A stretch of DNA of 64,000 bases from Streptomyces sp. TLI_146 (lineage in GTDB: Bacteria > Actinomycetota > Actinomycetes > Streptomycetales > Streptomycetaceae), in NCBI RefSeq assembly GCF_002846415.1, contig NZ_PJMX01000001.1, positions 4,526,001 to 4,590,000 on the forward strand, in the 5' to 3' direction. The stretch's first letter is position 1, and each line of letters begins with the position of its first letter. The notes beneath the pieces are model-generated. The model had not been told where the DNA came from and did not search any database. It saw only the letters and a list, made by a program, of their open reading frames with translations. Below, piece by piece: positions 42,511 through 51,257 of this stretch. A program made the translations under genes and the position numbers.

Positions 42511-43314
42511 CTACGGCACGGCCGGGCCCTCCACGAAGGTGCCGTCCTTCGCGTACGGCCACGCGTTGGACCTGCACCCCTTGAGGCCCTTGATCTGCTG
42601 CATCATCACCGGCGCCGCCCTGCCCGCGCCCGGGCACTCCATGTGCTGGTGGAAGCCGATCATGTGGCCGATCTCGTGGTTGATGATCAGGTGCCGGTAC
42701 TCGGCGGGCGGCCCGTCGTACTGCGGCGAGCCCTTCACCCAGCGCTTCAGATTGACCACGACACCGCCGGCGACCTCGCAGTTCAGCTCGCCGTGGGTGT
42801 CGCCGTTGGCCGCGCAGAGCCGGTCCGTGGTGGCCGGGGTGGCGATCTTTATGGTCACGTCGGCGCTGTCGCCGCCGGAGACCAGCTGGAACCGGCCACG
42901 TCCGTGCGCGGCCCAGCTGCGGGGGTGGGCGAGTATCGCCTGGACCTCGGTGGCGGCCTGGCGCGGCGAGACGTCGACGCCGTCCTCGACGAGCACCTTG
43001 TAGCGGCGCAGCGGGCCGCCCGTGCCGACGGGCGCGCCGGAGGCGTCGGCGGGGGTGAAGGTGCCGGGCCCGGCGGCGGGGAGAGGGGCGCGGGAGCCGA
43101 GGGGGGACTCGGCGGCGTATCCGGGCTCGGGGGTGTCGCTGTCGCCGCCGCGCCACTCGGCGAGTGCGGAGCCGCAGATGAGGGCGAGTCCGAGGAGCCC
43201 GCCCACGAGGAGCAGGGCGCGCGGGTGGCGCCGGTCCGAGCGTCTGCCCCGGCCAGGGGGTCGGGTGCGGCCACGGCCATTACGGGCTCCGCTGCGGGCT
43301 GCTCGCTTGCCCAA
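42511..43314 (-). CDS. DUF3152 protein, membrane-anchored zinc-peptidase-like
   Basis: 267 residues. Basic N-terminus rich in Arg/Gly, one membrane helix (about 33-52, ALLLVGGLLGLALICGSALA), a Pro/Ala linker and an outside domain from about 100 (RYKVLVEDGVDVSPRQAATEVQAIL ... GVVVNLKRWVKGS). The motif NHEIGHMIGFHQHMECPG starts at His213 and resembles the metzincin signature HExxHxxGxxH, but the third His positions are 10 and 12 rather than 11. TTG start at 43314 behind GGGGAGAAG. Function unknown. It is monocistronic. Confidence 0.88.
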   Translation of the reverse strand: MGKRAARSGARNGRGRTRPPGRGRRSDRRHPRALLLVGGLLGLALICGSALAEWRGGDSDTPEPGYAAESPLGSRAPLPAAGPGTFTPADASGAPVGTGGPLRRYKVLVEDGVDVSPRQAATEVQAILAHPRSWAAHGRGRFQLVSGGDSADVTIKIATPATTDRLCAANGDTHGELNCEVAGGVVVNLKRWVKGSPQYDGPPAEYRHLIINHEIGHMIGFHQHMECPGAGRAAPVMMQQIKGLKGCRSNAWPYAKDGTFVEGPAVP

Positions 43315-43437
43315 GACAGACTTCTCCCCTTGTCACGGCTGGAGTTGGGGGGAAGAGGTGTGGGGCCTCGTGCGCCAGCGCCGGATATGATCCGCGGTTT
43401 TCGGTTAGTTGTCCTGTAATCGATGGTGCGTGCGATC

Positions 43438-43470
43438 GTACCGCCCGTACGGAAATTGTCCGGGCGGTAC
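43438..43470 (-). terminator. Probable terminator of the DUF3151 gene
   Basis: Perfect 10-bp stem GTACCGCCCG / CGGGCGGTAC with a 13-nt loop, 13 bp after the DUF3151 stop on the minus strand. Confidence 0.6.
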
Positions 43471-43483
43471 GCGTCCGCGCAGG

Positions 43484-43897
43484 TCAGCCCAGCGTGTCGG
43501 CGGCGAGCGGCGAGGAGTCCCGCAGGAACGTGGTGCAGCGCTCGAACTCGGCCTGTTCGCCGATGGCTTGGGCGGCACGGGCCAGCGCGTGCAGGGCGCG
43601 CAGGAAGCCGCGGTTGGGCTCGTGCTCCCACGGCACCGGGCCGTGGCCCTTCCAGCCGGCGCGGCGCAGCGAGTCGAGGCCGCGGTGGTAGCCGGTGCGG
43701 GCGTACGCGTACGACTCGACCGTGCGGCCCGCGTCGAACGCGTCGTCCGCGAGCTGCGCCCAGGCGAGGGAGGAGGTGGGGTACTTGGCGGCGACGTCGG
43801 CGGGGGCGGCGCCCTGCGCGAGCAGGTCGCGCGGTTCGGGGTCGTCGGGGAGGTGGGTCGGGGCGGGCCCGCCGAGCAGGTTCTCGTGAATGGACAT
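43484..43897 (-). CDS. DUF3151 family protein
   Basis: 137 residues: SIHENLLGGPAPTHLPDDPE at the start, then helical repeats with ALAWAQLADDAF-like, YAYARTGYHRGLDSLRRAGWKGHGPVPW and FLRALHALARAAQAIGEQAEFERC. This is the actinobacterial DUF3151 family, which has a TPR-like look and no known role. ATG at 43897. It stands between repeat locus h upstream and a hairpin terminator downstream. Confidence 0.85.
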   Translation of the reverse strand: MSIHENLLGGPAPTHLPDDPEPRDLLAQGAAPADVAAKYPTSSLAWAQLADDAFDAGRTVESYAYARTGYHRGLDSLRRAGWKGHGPVPWEHEPNRGFLRALHALARAAQAIGEQAEFERCTTFLRDSSPLAADTLG

Positions 43898-43937
43898 GCC
43901 TCCAGTCTGCCGCGTCCACGTCCCACCGGGGGTCTGG

Positions 43938-44293
43938 CCCCTCCCCGCCCCTTCCCTAAACCCTCCGGGGGTGGGTGGAGGTGGAGGTGGCTCTCCCGGG
44001 GGCTGCGCCCCCGGACCCCGTCTGCGGGGCCTGCGGCCCCTGCACCCCGCTTCGTTCGTCTGCGGCCCATGGCCGGTTGCTCGCGCAGTTCCCCGCGCCC
44101 CTTAGATGCCGCTGCGCGGCAATCCCCTGGGCGGCCCGCAGGGGCGCTTCTAGGGGCGCGGGGAACTGCGCGACCAGCCGACCACGGTCCGCACGTCCAG
44201 AGGGCTTAGGGGCGCGGGGAACTGCGCGACGAGCCGTCCACGGTCCGCAGACGAACCAAGGGGGCCCGGGGGCGAAGCCCCCGGCAGCCCCGG
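43938..44293. repeat. Palindromic repeat family, locus h
   Basis: Left-facing core at 44083-44102, type-B loop, right-facing cores at 44152-44171 and 44208-44227 (56 bp apart). Flanks: CCGCCCCTTCCCTAAACCC outer arm near 43947, GGGGGCTGCGCCCCC, GGGGCCTGCGGCCCC, and GGGGGCGAAGCCCCC at the right. The gap between the DUF3151 start and the MFS stop is filled by it. Confidence 0.92.
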
Positions 44294-45751
44294 TCACACC
44301 CCCCGGTCCCGCTCCAGCGGCGGCGTCACCCCGCACGACACCCGGCACTCCGGATGGCACACCCCCACCGGCGGACGCCGGACCGTCAGGTATGCCAGCA
44401 CCGCCCCCACCACCAACACCCCCGCACACACCGGCATCGCCCGCCGGAACGTCGACCCGAACTCCGCCGCCGAGCGGTACGCCGACGGGGACATGCCCGC
44501 CACCAGAGGCAGCGCGGCCACCGCCAGCAGCCCCGCCGCCCGCGCCGCCGCGTTGTTGATTCCGCTCGCCAGCCCCGCCCGCCCCGCGTCCACCGACCCG
44601 AGCACCGTCGCCGTGAGCGGCGCGACCAGGGTCACCATGCCGAGGCCCAGGACGACGACCGCGGGAAGCACGTCCCGTACGTACGACGCGTCCACCCCCA
44701 CCCGCAGCATCAGCAGCATCCCGGCCGCGCACAGCAGCGGCCCGACCGTCAGCGGTATGCGCGGGCCTATGCGCTCACCCAGCGCGCCCGAGCGGGCCGA
44801 GAGCAGGAGCATCAAGGCCGTGGTGGGGAGCAGGGCGGCGCCCGCGCCCAGGGCCGAGTACCCGGCCACCACCTGGAGCTGGAGCGCCGCCAGAAAGAAG
44901 AAGCCGCCGAACGCCGCGTACACGCACACCGTCACCACGTTCACCGCCGTGAACTGGCGCGAGGCGAAGACCTCCGGCGGCAGCATGGGGTCCGGCAGGC
45001 GGCGCTCCAGGCGGACGAAGGCGATGCCCAGCAGGAGGCCCGCCGCCGCCGCGCCGAGCACCAGCGGCGACGCCCCCTGTCCGGGCGCCTCGATCAGCGC
45101 GTACGTCACCAGCGCGAGCGCCAGCGCCCCAAGCACCGCCCCCGTGACGTCGAACCGGGCCGTGTGCACGCGCGCGTCCTTGGACTCCGGTACGTGCCGC
45201 AGCGCCACCGGGACGCACAGCGCGGCCAGCGGGACGTTCAGCAGGAAGACCCAGCGCCAGCCGGGGCCGTCCACCAGCCAGCCGCCCAGGAACGGGCCGA
45301 CGGCCGCGCCGACCCCGCCGAGCCCGGACCAGACGCCGACCGCCCTGGCCCGGTCGTCGGGGTGGAAGCTCGCCTGGATGAGGGCGAGCGAGCCGGGGGT
45401 GAGGAGCGCGCCGCCTATGCCCTGGAGGGCGCGGGCGGCGATCAGGACGCCCGCGCCGGGCGCGATGCCGCACAGCAGCGACCCGGCGGCGAACCAGACG
45501 ACGCCGAAGACGAAGACCTTGCGCCGGCCGTACCGGTCGCCCAGCGCCCCGCCGAGCAGGATCAGCCCGGCGAGCGTGAGCATGTACGCGTTCACGGTCC
45601 ACTGGAGCACCGCCATGTCCGCGTCCAGGTCCGCCCCGATGCGCGGCAGGGCCACATTGACCACGGTCGAGTCGAGCATCGCCATCCCGGACCCGAGCAC
45701 GGTCGTGAACAGCACCCACCGCCCCGCCGCCGTGCCCATCCGTACGCTCAT
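44294..45751 (-). CDS. MFS transporter, DHA2 family, with Cys-rich tail
   Basis: 485 residues, about 14 helices. Motif A is LLGGALGDRYGRRKVF, the first helix has SGMAMLDSTVVNVALPRI, and motif C is GLGGVGAAVGPFLGGWLVDGPGW, all of DHA2 drug exporters. The last 25 residues (VCHPECRVSCGVTPP) carry three Cys after the final helix, which is unusual for the family and could bind metal or be chance. Start at 45751. No regulator is adjacent. Substrate unknown. Confidence 0.93.
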   Translation of the reverse strand: MSVRMGTAAGRWVLFTTVLGSGMAMLDSTVVNVALPRIGADLDADMAVLQWTVNAYMLTLAGLILLGGALGDRYGRRKVFVFGVVWFAAGSLLCGIAPGAGVLIAARALQGIGGALLTPGSLALIQASFHPDDRARAVGVWSGLGGVGAAVGPFLGGWLVDGPGWRWVFLLNVPLAALCVPVALRHVPESKDARVHTARFDVTGAVLGALALALVTYALIEAPGQGASPLVLGAAAAGLLLGIAFVRLERRLPDPMLPPEVFASRQFTAVNVVTVCVYAAFGGFFFLAALQLQVVAGYSALGAGAALLPTTALMLLLSARSGALGERIGPRIPLTVGPLLCAAGMLLMLRVGVDASYVRDVLPAVVVLGLGMVTLVAPLTATVLGSVDAGRAGLASGINNAAARAAGLLAVAALPLVAGMSPSAYRSAAEFGSTFRRAMPVCAGVLVVGAVLAYLTVRRPPVGVCHPECRVSCGVTPPLERDRGV

Positions 45752-45770
45752 GGATCCACTCTCGCCGAAC

Positions 45771-45818
45771 GCACGAGACCCGGCACCCCCCGAGCGGGGG
45801 AGGCCGGGCCTCGTGCGG
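45771..45818 (-). terminator. Probable terminator of fbaA
   Basis: Long hairpin CGCACGAG ... CTCGTGCG with an inner CCGGC/GCCGG stem, 31 bp after the fbaA stop on the minus strand. Confidence 0.65.
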
Positions 45819-45848
45819 GGGAGCGCGGGCGGCGGGCCCGCGCGCCCG

Positions 45849-46871
45849 TTACTTCAGCTTCGTGCCGGTCGAGCGCAGGTTCGCGCACGCCTCGGTGACG
45901 CGCTTGGCCATGCTCGCCTCGGCGAGCTTGCCCCAGGTGCGCGGGTCGTACGTGGACTTCTTGCCGACCTCGCCGTCGACCTTCAGGACGCCGTCGTAGT
46001 TGCGGAACATGTGGTCCGCGACCGGGCGGGTGAAGGCGTACTGGGTGTCGGTGTCGAGGTTCATCTTCACGACGCCGTTCTCCAGGGCGGTCGCGATCTC
46101 CTGCTCGGTGGAGCCGGAGCCGCCGTGGAAGACGAAGTCGAACGGGGAGGCCTTGCCGTACTTCGCGGCGACGCCCTCCTGGAGGTCCTTGAGGAGCTCC
46201 GGACGCAGCACGACGTTGCCCGGCTTGTAGACGCCGTGGACGTTGCCGAAGGAGGCGGCCAGCAGGTAGCGGCCCTTCTCGCCCAGGCCCAGGGCCTCGG
46301 CGGTGCGCAGCGCGTCGTCGACGGTCGTGTACAGCTCGTCGTTGATCTCGTGGCTGACGCCGTCCTCCTCGCCGCCGGTCGGGGTGATCTCGACCTCAAG
46401 GATGATCTTGGCGGCGGCGGCCTTGGCGAGCAGCTCCTGGCCGATGGCCAGGTTGTCCGCGAGGGTCTCGGCGGAGCCGTCCCACATGTGCGACTGGAAG
46501 AGCGGGTTCAGACCCTTGGCGACGCGCTCGGCCGAGACCTCCAGGAGCGGACGTACGTAACCGTCCAGCTTGTCCTTGGGGCAGTGGTCGGTGTGCAGCG
46601 CGACGGTGATGTCGTACTTGGCGGCGACGACGTGCGCGAACTCGGCCAGGGCGACCGCGCCGGTGACCATGTCCTTGTTGTACTGGCCACCCAGGAACTC
46701 GGCACCGCCGGTGGAGATCTGGATGATGCCGTCGCTCTCGGCCTCCGCGAAGCCGCGCAGCGCAGCGTGCAGGGTCTGGGTCGAGGTCACGTTGATGGCC
46801 GGGTAGGCGAACTTGCCTGCCTTCGCCCGGTCGAGCATCTCGTTGTAGACCTCGGGGGTTGCGATGGGCAT
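45849..46871 (-). CDS. fbaA: Fructose-bisphosphate aldolase, class II
   Basis: 340 residues. Zinc- and substrate-binding motifs: YPAINVTSTQTLHAAL, ALHTDHCPKDKLDGYV (zinc His), FQSHMWDGSAETLADNLAIG, EVEITPTGGEEDGVSHEI, ASFGNVHGVYKPGNV, FVFHGGSGST and KMNLDTDTQYAFTRP. It splits fructose 1,6-bisphosphate to two triose phosphates in glycolysis and works in reverse in gluconeogenesis. ATG at 46871 after AAGGAG. Upstream in-frame codons overlap a palindrome with a parS core and are not part of the protein. Confidence 0.97.
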   Translation of the reverse strand: MPIATPEVYNEMLDRAKAGKFAYPAINVTSTQTLHAALRGFAEAESDGIIQISTGGAEFLGGQYNKDMVTGAVALAEFAHVVAAKYDITVALHTDHCPKDKLDGYVRPLLEVSAERVAKGLNPLFQSHMWDGSAETLADNLAIGQELLAKAAAAKIILEVEITPTGGEEDGVSHEINDELYTTVDDALRTAEALGLGEKGRYLLAASFGNVHGVYKPGNVVLRPELLKDLQEGVAAKYGKASPFDFVFHGGSGSTEQEIATALENGVVKMNLDTDTQYAFTRPVADHMFRNYDGVLKVDGEVGKKSTYDPRTWGKLAEASMAKRVTEACANLRSTGTKLK

Positions 46872-47209
46872 CTGTCCGCTCCTTGTGATGTGCGGGGTGT
46901 GCGATATGTGCTGGCCCTGACCTGGGGGCGACGTCATCGTCGCGGCCCATCTTTCCAGACTCTGCGCCCGGCTCCACCCTGCGGACGGACGAGGGGGCTG
47001 CCGTTTCACGTGAAACGGCAGCCCCCTCGGGGAAAGCACAGGTCAGAGCCGGTACGGGCGGGATCGAGGACCTAGGTCACCACTTTCGGAGTGCCCGTCA
47101 GGCGATCTTGCCGGGTACCCCGGACCGGTTACGGCCGCGGCGGCATTCCGGGCATTCCGCCCGTTGTGCCAGGCCCCCGTGACACCCGGTCCGGTCGCGC
47201 CGGGCCCGG
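46872..47209. other. Intergenic region between fbaA and pyrE
   Basis: 338 bp without a gene. It holds the fbaA promoter, a 6-bp stem GCGACG-TCAT-CGTCGC at 46928-46943, the 40-bp parS palindrome, and a GGCATTCCG direct repeat near 47140. No clear -10 or -35 boxes were assigned. Confidence 0.5.
46990..47029. promoter_or_regulatory. parS site 3 inside a perfect 40-bp palindrome
   Basis: Core GTTTCACGTGAAAC at 47003-47016 is the exact parS consensus. The palindrome extends without mismatch or loop 20 bp to each side (46990-47029), with G-rich and C-rich ends. The 14-bp core is expected for ParB; the extension is not, and would also fold as a terminator of pyrE on the minus strand. Confidence 0.85.
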
Positions 47210-47749
47210 TTACGCCAGGCCCAGGTCGCCCAGCCGGTACCCCGTGAGGTACGTCAGACCCGCCTCGGCGATCGCGTCGGCCGCGCCCCGGTCGACGATC
47301 GTGGCGACGGCCACGACCTCGCCGCCCGCCTCGCGCACCGCCTCGACGGCCGTCAGCGGCGAGCCGCCGGTGGTGGAGGTGTCCTCGACCACCAGGCAGC
47401 GGCGGCCCTTGACGTCCGTGCCCTCGATGCGGCGCTGCATGCCGTGCGCCTTCTGCGCCTTGCGCACGACGAAGGCGTCCAGGCGCTGCCCGCGCGCGGC
47501 CGAGGCGTGCAGCATCGACGTCGCCACCGGGTCGGCGCCCAGGGTCAGCCCGCCCACGCAGTCGAAGTCCAGGTCGGCGGTGAGGTCGAGCATGACCTGA
47601 CCGACCAGCGGCGCGGCCTCGCCGTCCAGCGTGATCCGGCGCAGGTCGATGTAGTAGTCGGCTTCCCGACCCGAGGAGAGGGTCACCTTGCCGTGCACCA
47701 CGGCCTTGTCCTTGATCTGCTGGAGCAGGTCAGCGCGTACGTCAGTCAT
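47210..47749 (-). CDS. pyrE: Orotate phosphoribosyltransferase
   Basis: 179 residues. HGKVTLSSGREADYYIDLRR at 19-38, VGGLTLGADPVATSM, FVVRKAQKAHGMQRRIEG, and the PRPP loop CLVVEDTSTTGGSPLTAVEAVREAGG around 118-143. It joins orotate and PRPP to OMP in pyrimidine synthesis. It starts at 47749 (ATG) and lies 27 bp downstream of the epimerase gene. It stands apart from the main pyr cluster, as usual in Streptomyces. Confidence 0.95.
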   Translation of the reverse strand: MTDVRADLLQQIKDKAVVHGKVTLSSGREADYYIDLRRITLDGEAAPLVGQVMLDLTADLDFDCVGGLTLGADPVATSMLHASAARGQRLDAFVVRKAQKAHGMQRRIEGTDVKGRRCLVVEDTSTTGGSPLTAVEAVREAGGEVVAVATIVDRGAADAIAEAGLTYLTGYRLGDLGLA

Positions 47750-47776
47750 GCCCGCCAGCTTAAAGGCGCCGCCGGC

Positions 47777-48583
47777 TCAGAGCCGCCGCCAGCTCCAGGT
47801 CGTCGCGAGCTCCAGCGGGTCCACCGGCGTCACCAGCCTCGGCAGCGTGTTGAGGCCGTTGGGCGGGCCGGACTGGGGCTCCACGCACACCGCCGCCTCC
47901 TGCTCGTCGTAGACGACCACCCATTCGCTGCGACTGGTCACCTTCAGCTCCAGCTGCTCCGGCCAGGTGAGGGTGACATCGACGCCGTCGGGCATGCCGA
48001 AGCAGTCGTCCCAGGGACCGGGCAAGGGGTCGATACGGCGGCCGGTGGGCAGATGGTCGTCGCCGCGCTCCTCCTGCCAGGCGGGGGTGAACCCGAGCCG
48101 TACGTCCTCGCCGCCCAGGTTCCGCAGGAACCACGGGTGCCAGCCGACCTGCGCGGGGAAGGAGTCGCCGTACGTCTCGACGCCCATGGTGAGCGTCAGC
48201 GCGTTCTCGAACAGCTCGAAGATCTGGGTGACGCGACCGGTGTACGGCCACGGCTCGGCCAGGTCGTACGTGAAGTGGGCCTCGGCGTGGCCGGACTCGG
48301 TCTCCCCGGTGCGCACCCGCTTCCAGACGGTGTCGCGGCCGGTGCCGTGGATGGCGTGCGGCGGGGAGTTCAGCGGCAGCTGGTACTTGGTGCCGCCGTT
48401 GCGGAACTCGCCGTGCTCGATGCGGCCGCACCAGGGGACCATCGGGAACGAGCCGTAGTGCTCGCCCTGGCGCAGCACCTCCGTACCGCCGATGCGCAGG
48501 CTCTCGATCCGGCATCCGAGGTCCGGACGGACCGTCAACTCGACGTCGCCGGCCGCCAGCCGGACACTCTTGTCGCTACTCAC
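47777..48583 (-). CDS. Aldose 1-epimerase family protein
   Basis: 268 residues, galactose-mutarotase-like beta sandwich: LRIGGTEVLRQGEHYGSFPMVPWCGRIEHGEF, NSPPHAIHGTGRDTVW (His of the active site), YTGRVTQIFELFENALTLTMGV, FPAQVGWHPWFLRN (second catalytic His), and VCVEPQSGPPNGLNT (catalytic Glu). Such enzymes interconvert alpha and beta anomers of sugars, or act on hexose 6-phosphates in related groups. GTG start at 48583. It is 27 bp upstream of pyrE and may share its transcript. Confidence 0.9.
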   Translation of the reverse strand: MSSDKSVRLAAGDVELTVRPDLGCRIESLRIGGTEVLRQGEHYGSFPMVPWCGRIEHGEFRNGGTKYQLPLNSPPHAIHGTGRDTVWKRVRTGETESGHAEAHFTYDLAEPWPYTGRVTQIFELFENALTLTMGVETYGDSFPAQVGWHPWFLRNLGGEDVRLGFTPAWQEERGDDHLPTGRRIDPLPGPWDDCFGMPDGVDVTLTWPEQLELKVTSRSEWVVVYDEQEAAVCVEPQSGPPNGLNTLPRLVTPVDPLELATTWSWRRL

Positions 48584-48652
48584 GCCCCCGACACTACTTG
48601 CGTCACCGCACGCGCCGGAGCGCGCGCCGCCGTGTTGGCCCCAGTGGTGCGG

Positions 48653-49483
48653 TCAGCGGCGGCGGCGCAGGGCGCGTCCGACCACCACGGCGGAGGCGAG
48701 CGCGAGGGCCGCGGCCGGGGCGACCCAGCGCAGCGTGGCCCCGCCGGCGCCGGCCGGGGCGGGCACCGGTGCGTACCGCCCGCGCGGCGGCGCGTGGTCG
48801 ACCTCCTCGGCGCTGCGCCCGATCATGGTCCGGCGCGCGTGCGCGGCCTCGGCGGGTACGTAGTCCGCGTCCCCGGGGACGTCGAACTCCTCCTCCGCGA
48901 GCGGATCGAGCGAGGGCGGCGGGACGACGGCGTCGAAGACGGAGGGGCCGGTGCCGTCGGAGGCGCCGGCGGCGCTGCCGGTCCCGGACGCGGTCGGCCC
49001 CGCGGGGTCCGCCTCGGACTCGTCGCCGGGCTCTTCGCCCGGCTCGTCGCCGGATGCGGCGCCCGCGTCGGCCGCCAGCGCCGCGCCGAAACGGTCCAGC
49101 AGCCGGGCCGCCGACGCCCTGGCGCCCTCCGGGGTCGCCGTGGCCACGCGGCCGTCCGCCGTCGCCGTGGCGGTGAAGGCGAGGCGGGTGCCCTCGGCCT
49201 CGGGGGCGAGGCGCAGGGTGAGGGAGAACTTCGCGGCGCCGGTGCCGCGCGCCTCCGTGCCCTGCGCCTCCACGCCGAAGGTGTCCTCGTCGAGCTCGGT
49301 GATCCGCAGCGTGCCCCGGTAGGTGATCGTGTGCCCCTCGACGCGGAGCTTCAGCCGCCCGGCCACCGGTGGCTCGCCGGCGTCCTGCTGCAGGCCGGGG
49401 ACGCAGCGGGCGACCCTCGCCGGGTCCCGCAGCGTCTGGCGGAGTGACTGGACCTCAACCGGAACGAACACCTCATGCTCCAT
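48653..49483 (-). CDS. SRPBCC (CoxG-like) protein with C-terminal membrane anchor
   Basis: 276 residues. N-terminal SRPBCC fold of the CO-dehydrogenase subunit G type (HEVFVPVEVQSLRQTLRDPARVARCVPGLQQDAGEPPVAGRLKLRVEGHTITYRG in parts, GTGAAKFSLTLRLAPEAEGTRLAF) up to about 135, then a 110-residue acidic low-complexity linker, and a C-terminal helix (WVAPAAALALASAVVVGRALRRRR). The C-terminal anchor suggests the domain sits at the inner face of the membrane. CoxG proteins help fit molybdenum hydroxylases into the membrane; no such genes are near, so the role is open. Confidence 0.85.
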   Translation of the reverse strand: MEHEVFVPVEVQSLRQTLRDPARVARCVPGLQQDAGEPPVAGRLKLRVEGHTITYRGTLRITELDEDTFGVEAQGTEARGTGAAKFSLTLRLAPEAEGTRLAFTATATADGRVATATPEGARASAARLLDRFGAALAADAGAASGDEPGEEPGDESEADPAGPTASGTGSAAGASDGTGPSVFDAVVPPPSLDPLAEEEFDVPGDADYVPAEAAHARRTMIGRSAEEVDHAPPRGRYAPVPAPAGAGGATLRWVAPAAALALASAVVVGRALRRRR

Positions 49484-49554
49484 GGGAAACGAGCCTACTC
49501 AGGGGCGGCCGCCACGTCTGCGCAAACGCCGCGACCGGCGGCGGCGAACCCCCC

Positions 49555-51135
49555 TCATCCCGTATAGCGCGGGTGCACCAGCGTCGACGGGGGCAGCTCG
49601 GCGCGGGGGCGGGCGTCCGCCAGGGGCTCCAGCTCGGGGGCGAGCGGGGCCCCCGGCGGCCCGGACGGCGAGGCCAGGACGAAGCCCCAGTCGTGCGGGG
49701 CCTTCGTGGCGTCCGAGGCGCGGTCGGGGCCCGCCGTGAAGCCCGTGAGGCGGCCCGTCGCGCGATACGGCACGGTCCACAGGCCCGCCGCCCGTACCGT
49801 CGACTCCACCGTCCAGTACGTGTGCTCGCGCGTCGCGACCGGGCCCGCGTGCACCACGATCCGCCCGCCCGGCGCCAGCACCCGCGCGGCCAGGCCGAAG
49901 AACTCCTCCGAGTAGAGCTTGGTGCTCGGGGTGATGCCCGGGTCCGGCAGATCGGAGACCACCACGTCGAACGGCCCGGCCGACCGGCCGGGACCCCGCA
50001 GCCAGCCGAACGCGTCCGCGACCACCGGCCGCACCCGCCGGTCGTCGTACGCATGGCCGTTCAGCGCCGACAGGGCCGGGTCGTGGCGGGCCAGGTCGAC
50101 CACGCCCGCGTCGAGTTCGACCAGGGTCACCGCGCGCACGCCCGGGGTGCGCAGCGCCTCGCGCGCGGCGAGGCCGTCCCCGCCGCCCAGGATCAGCACC
50201 CGTCCGTGCGGTCCGGACTCCATGGCGGGGCCCACCAGCGCCGAGTGGTAGCGGTGCTCGTCGCGGCCGCTGACGCGCAGCCGGCCGTCGAGGAAGAGGT
50301 CGAGCGGGCCGCCGGGGCCGTGCCCGGTGCGGCTGCCGGTGAGGACGATCTCCTGCACCCCGGTCTGCACCGCGACCCGCACCTGCCCCCCGTACACCGC
50401 GCGCCGCGCCGCCTGCTCGAAGGCGCCGACCAGGGCCGTGGTCGTCGCGAGCACCGCGAGGACCAGCACGTTCGCCGTGAAGAGCCACCAGCGCGCGCGT
50501 GGGGTGAGATCGCGCCGGAACAGCCACAGCACCAGCGCGCCGCCCGCGACCGCGTTGACCGCGCCGGTCAGCAGCGCTCCCGTCAGCTGGCCGAGCAGCG
50601 GCAGCAGCAGGAAGGGGAAGGCGAGGCCGCCGACGAGCGCTCCCACGTAGTCGGCGGCGAACAGGTCCGCGACCGTGCCGCCCGGGTCCTGCCGGGAGAC
50701 CCGCTGGATCAGGGTCATCAGGAGCGGGATCTCCGCGCCGATGAGCACGCCGATCGCGAGCGAGAACGCCACCAGCGCGTACCGCGCGCCCCCGAGCCAG
50801 GCGAACGTCGCGTACAGCACCATCGCCGAGCAGCCGCCTACCAGGGCGAGGGCCGCCTCGATCATGCCGAAGCCGACGGCGGCGTGCAGCCGCAGCCGTT
50901 TGGCGAGCAGGGAGCCGATGCCCATGGCGAAGACCATCACGGACAGCACGACGGAGGCCTGGGTGACCGAGTCGCCGATCAAGTACGAGGCGAGGGCGAC
51001 CAGTTCGAGTTCGTAGACGAGTCCGCAGGCCGCGCAGATGAACACGGTGCCGAGCACGATGAACCGCGCGGTGCTGCGCCGGGGCGCCGGCGGCGGGATG
51101 CCACAGGGCAGGACGGGCACAGACGGTTCGATCAT
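49555..51135 (-). CDS. Membrane-embedded spermidine-synthase-like protein
   Basis: 526 residues. N-terminal half has about seven membrane helices (25-220; first helix FIVLGTVFICAACGLVYELELVALASYLIG). The C-terminal half is a polyamine aminopropyltransferase fold: DLFLDGRLRVSGRDEHRYHSAL, VLILGGGDGLAAREALRTPGV (SAM-type loop), LVELDAGVVDLARHDP, DVVVSDLPDPGITPSTKLYSEEF. The usual catalytic Asp motif is D-x-x-D-P; here SDLPDPG fits. Known fused proteins of this type are common in actinomycetes but have no proven product. Transcribed alone. Confidence 0.9.
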   Translation of the reverse strand: MIEPSVPVLPCGIPPPAPRRSTARFIVLGTVFICAACGLVYELELVALASYLIGDSVTQASVVLSVMVFAMGIGSLLAKRLRLHAAVGFGMIEAALALVGGCSAMVLYATFAWLGGARYALVAFSLAIGVLIGAEIPLLMTLIQRVSRQDPGGTVADLFAADYVGALVGGLAFPFLLLPLLGQLTGALLTGAVNAVAGGALVLWLFRRDLTPRARWWLFTANVLVLAVLATTTALVGAFEQAARRAVYGGQVRVAVQTGVQEIVLTGSRTGHGPGGPLDLFLDGRLRVSGRDEHRYHSALVGPAMESGPHGRVLILGGGDGLAAREALRTPGVRAVTLVELDAGVVDLARHDPALSALNGHAYDDRRVRPVVADAFGWLRGPGRSAGPFDVVVSDLPDPGITPSTKLYSEEFFGLAARVLAPGGRIVVHAGPVATREHTYWTVESTVRAAGLWTVPYRATGRLTGFTAGPDRASDATKAPHDWGFVLASPSGPPGAPLAPELEPLADARPRAELPPSTLVHPRYTG

Positions 51136-51257
51136 GATGGGAACGCTACGTCACGACTCGCTGGCATCCTGTCACCCACACGAGTGCAACTCGCGCACTG
51201 CGGAGGGAATTACGGTCTCCGGAGTGGCGGTGCACCCCCTCCTGCCTGCACGCATTC

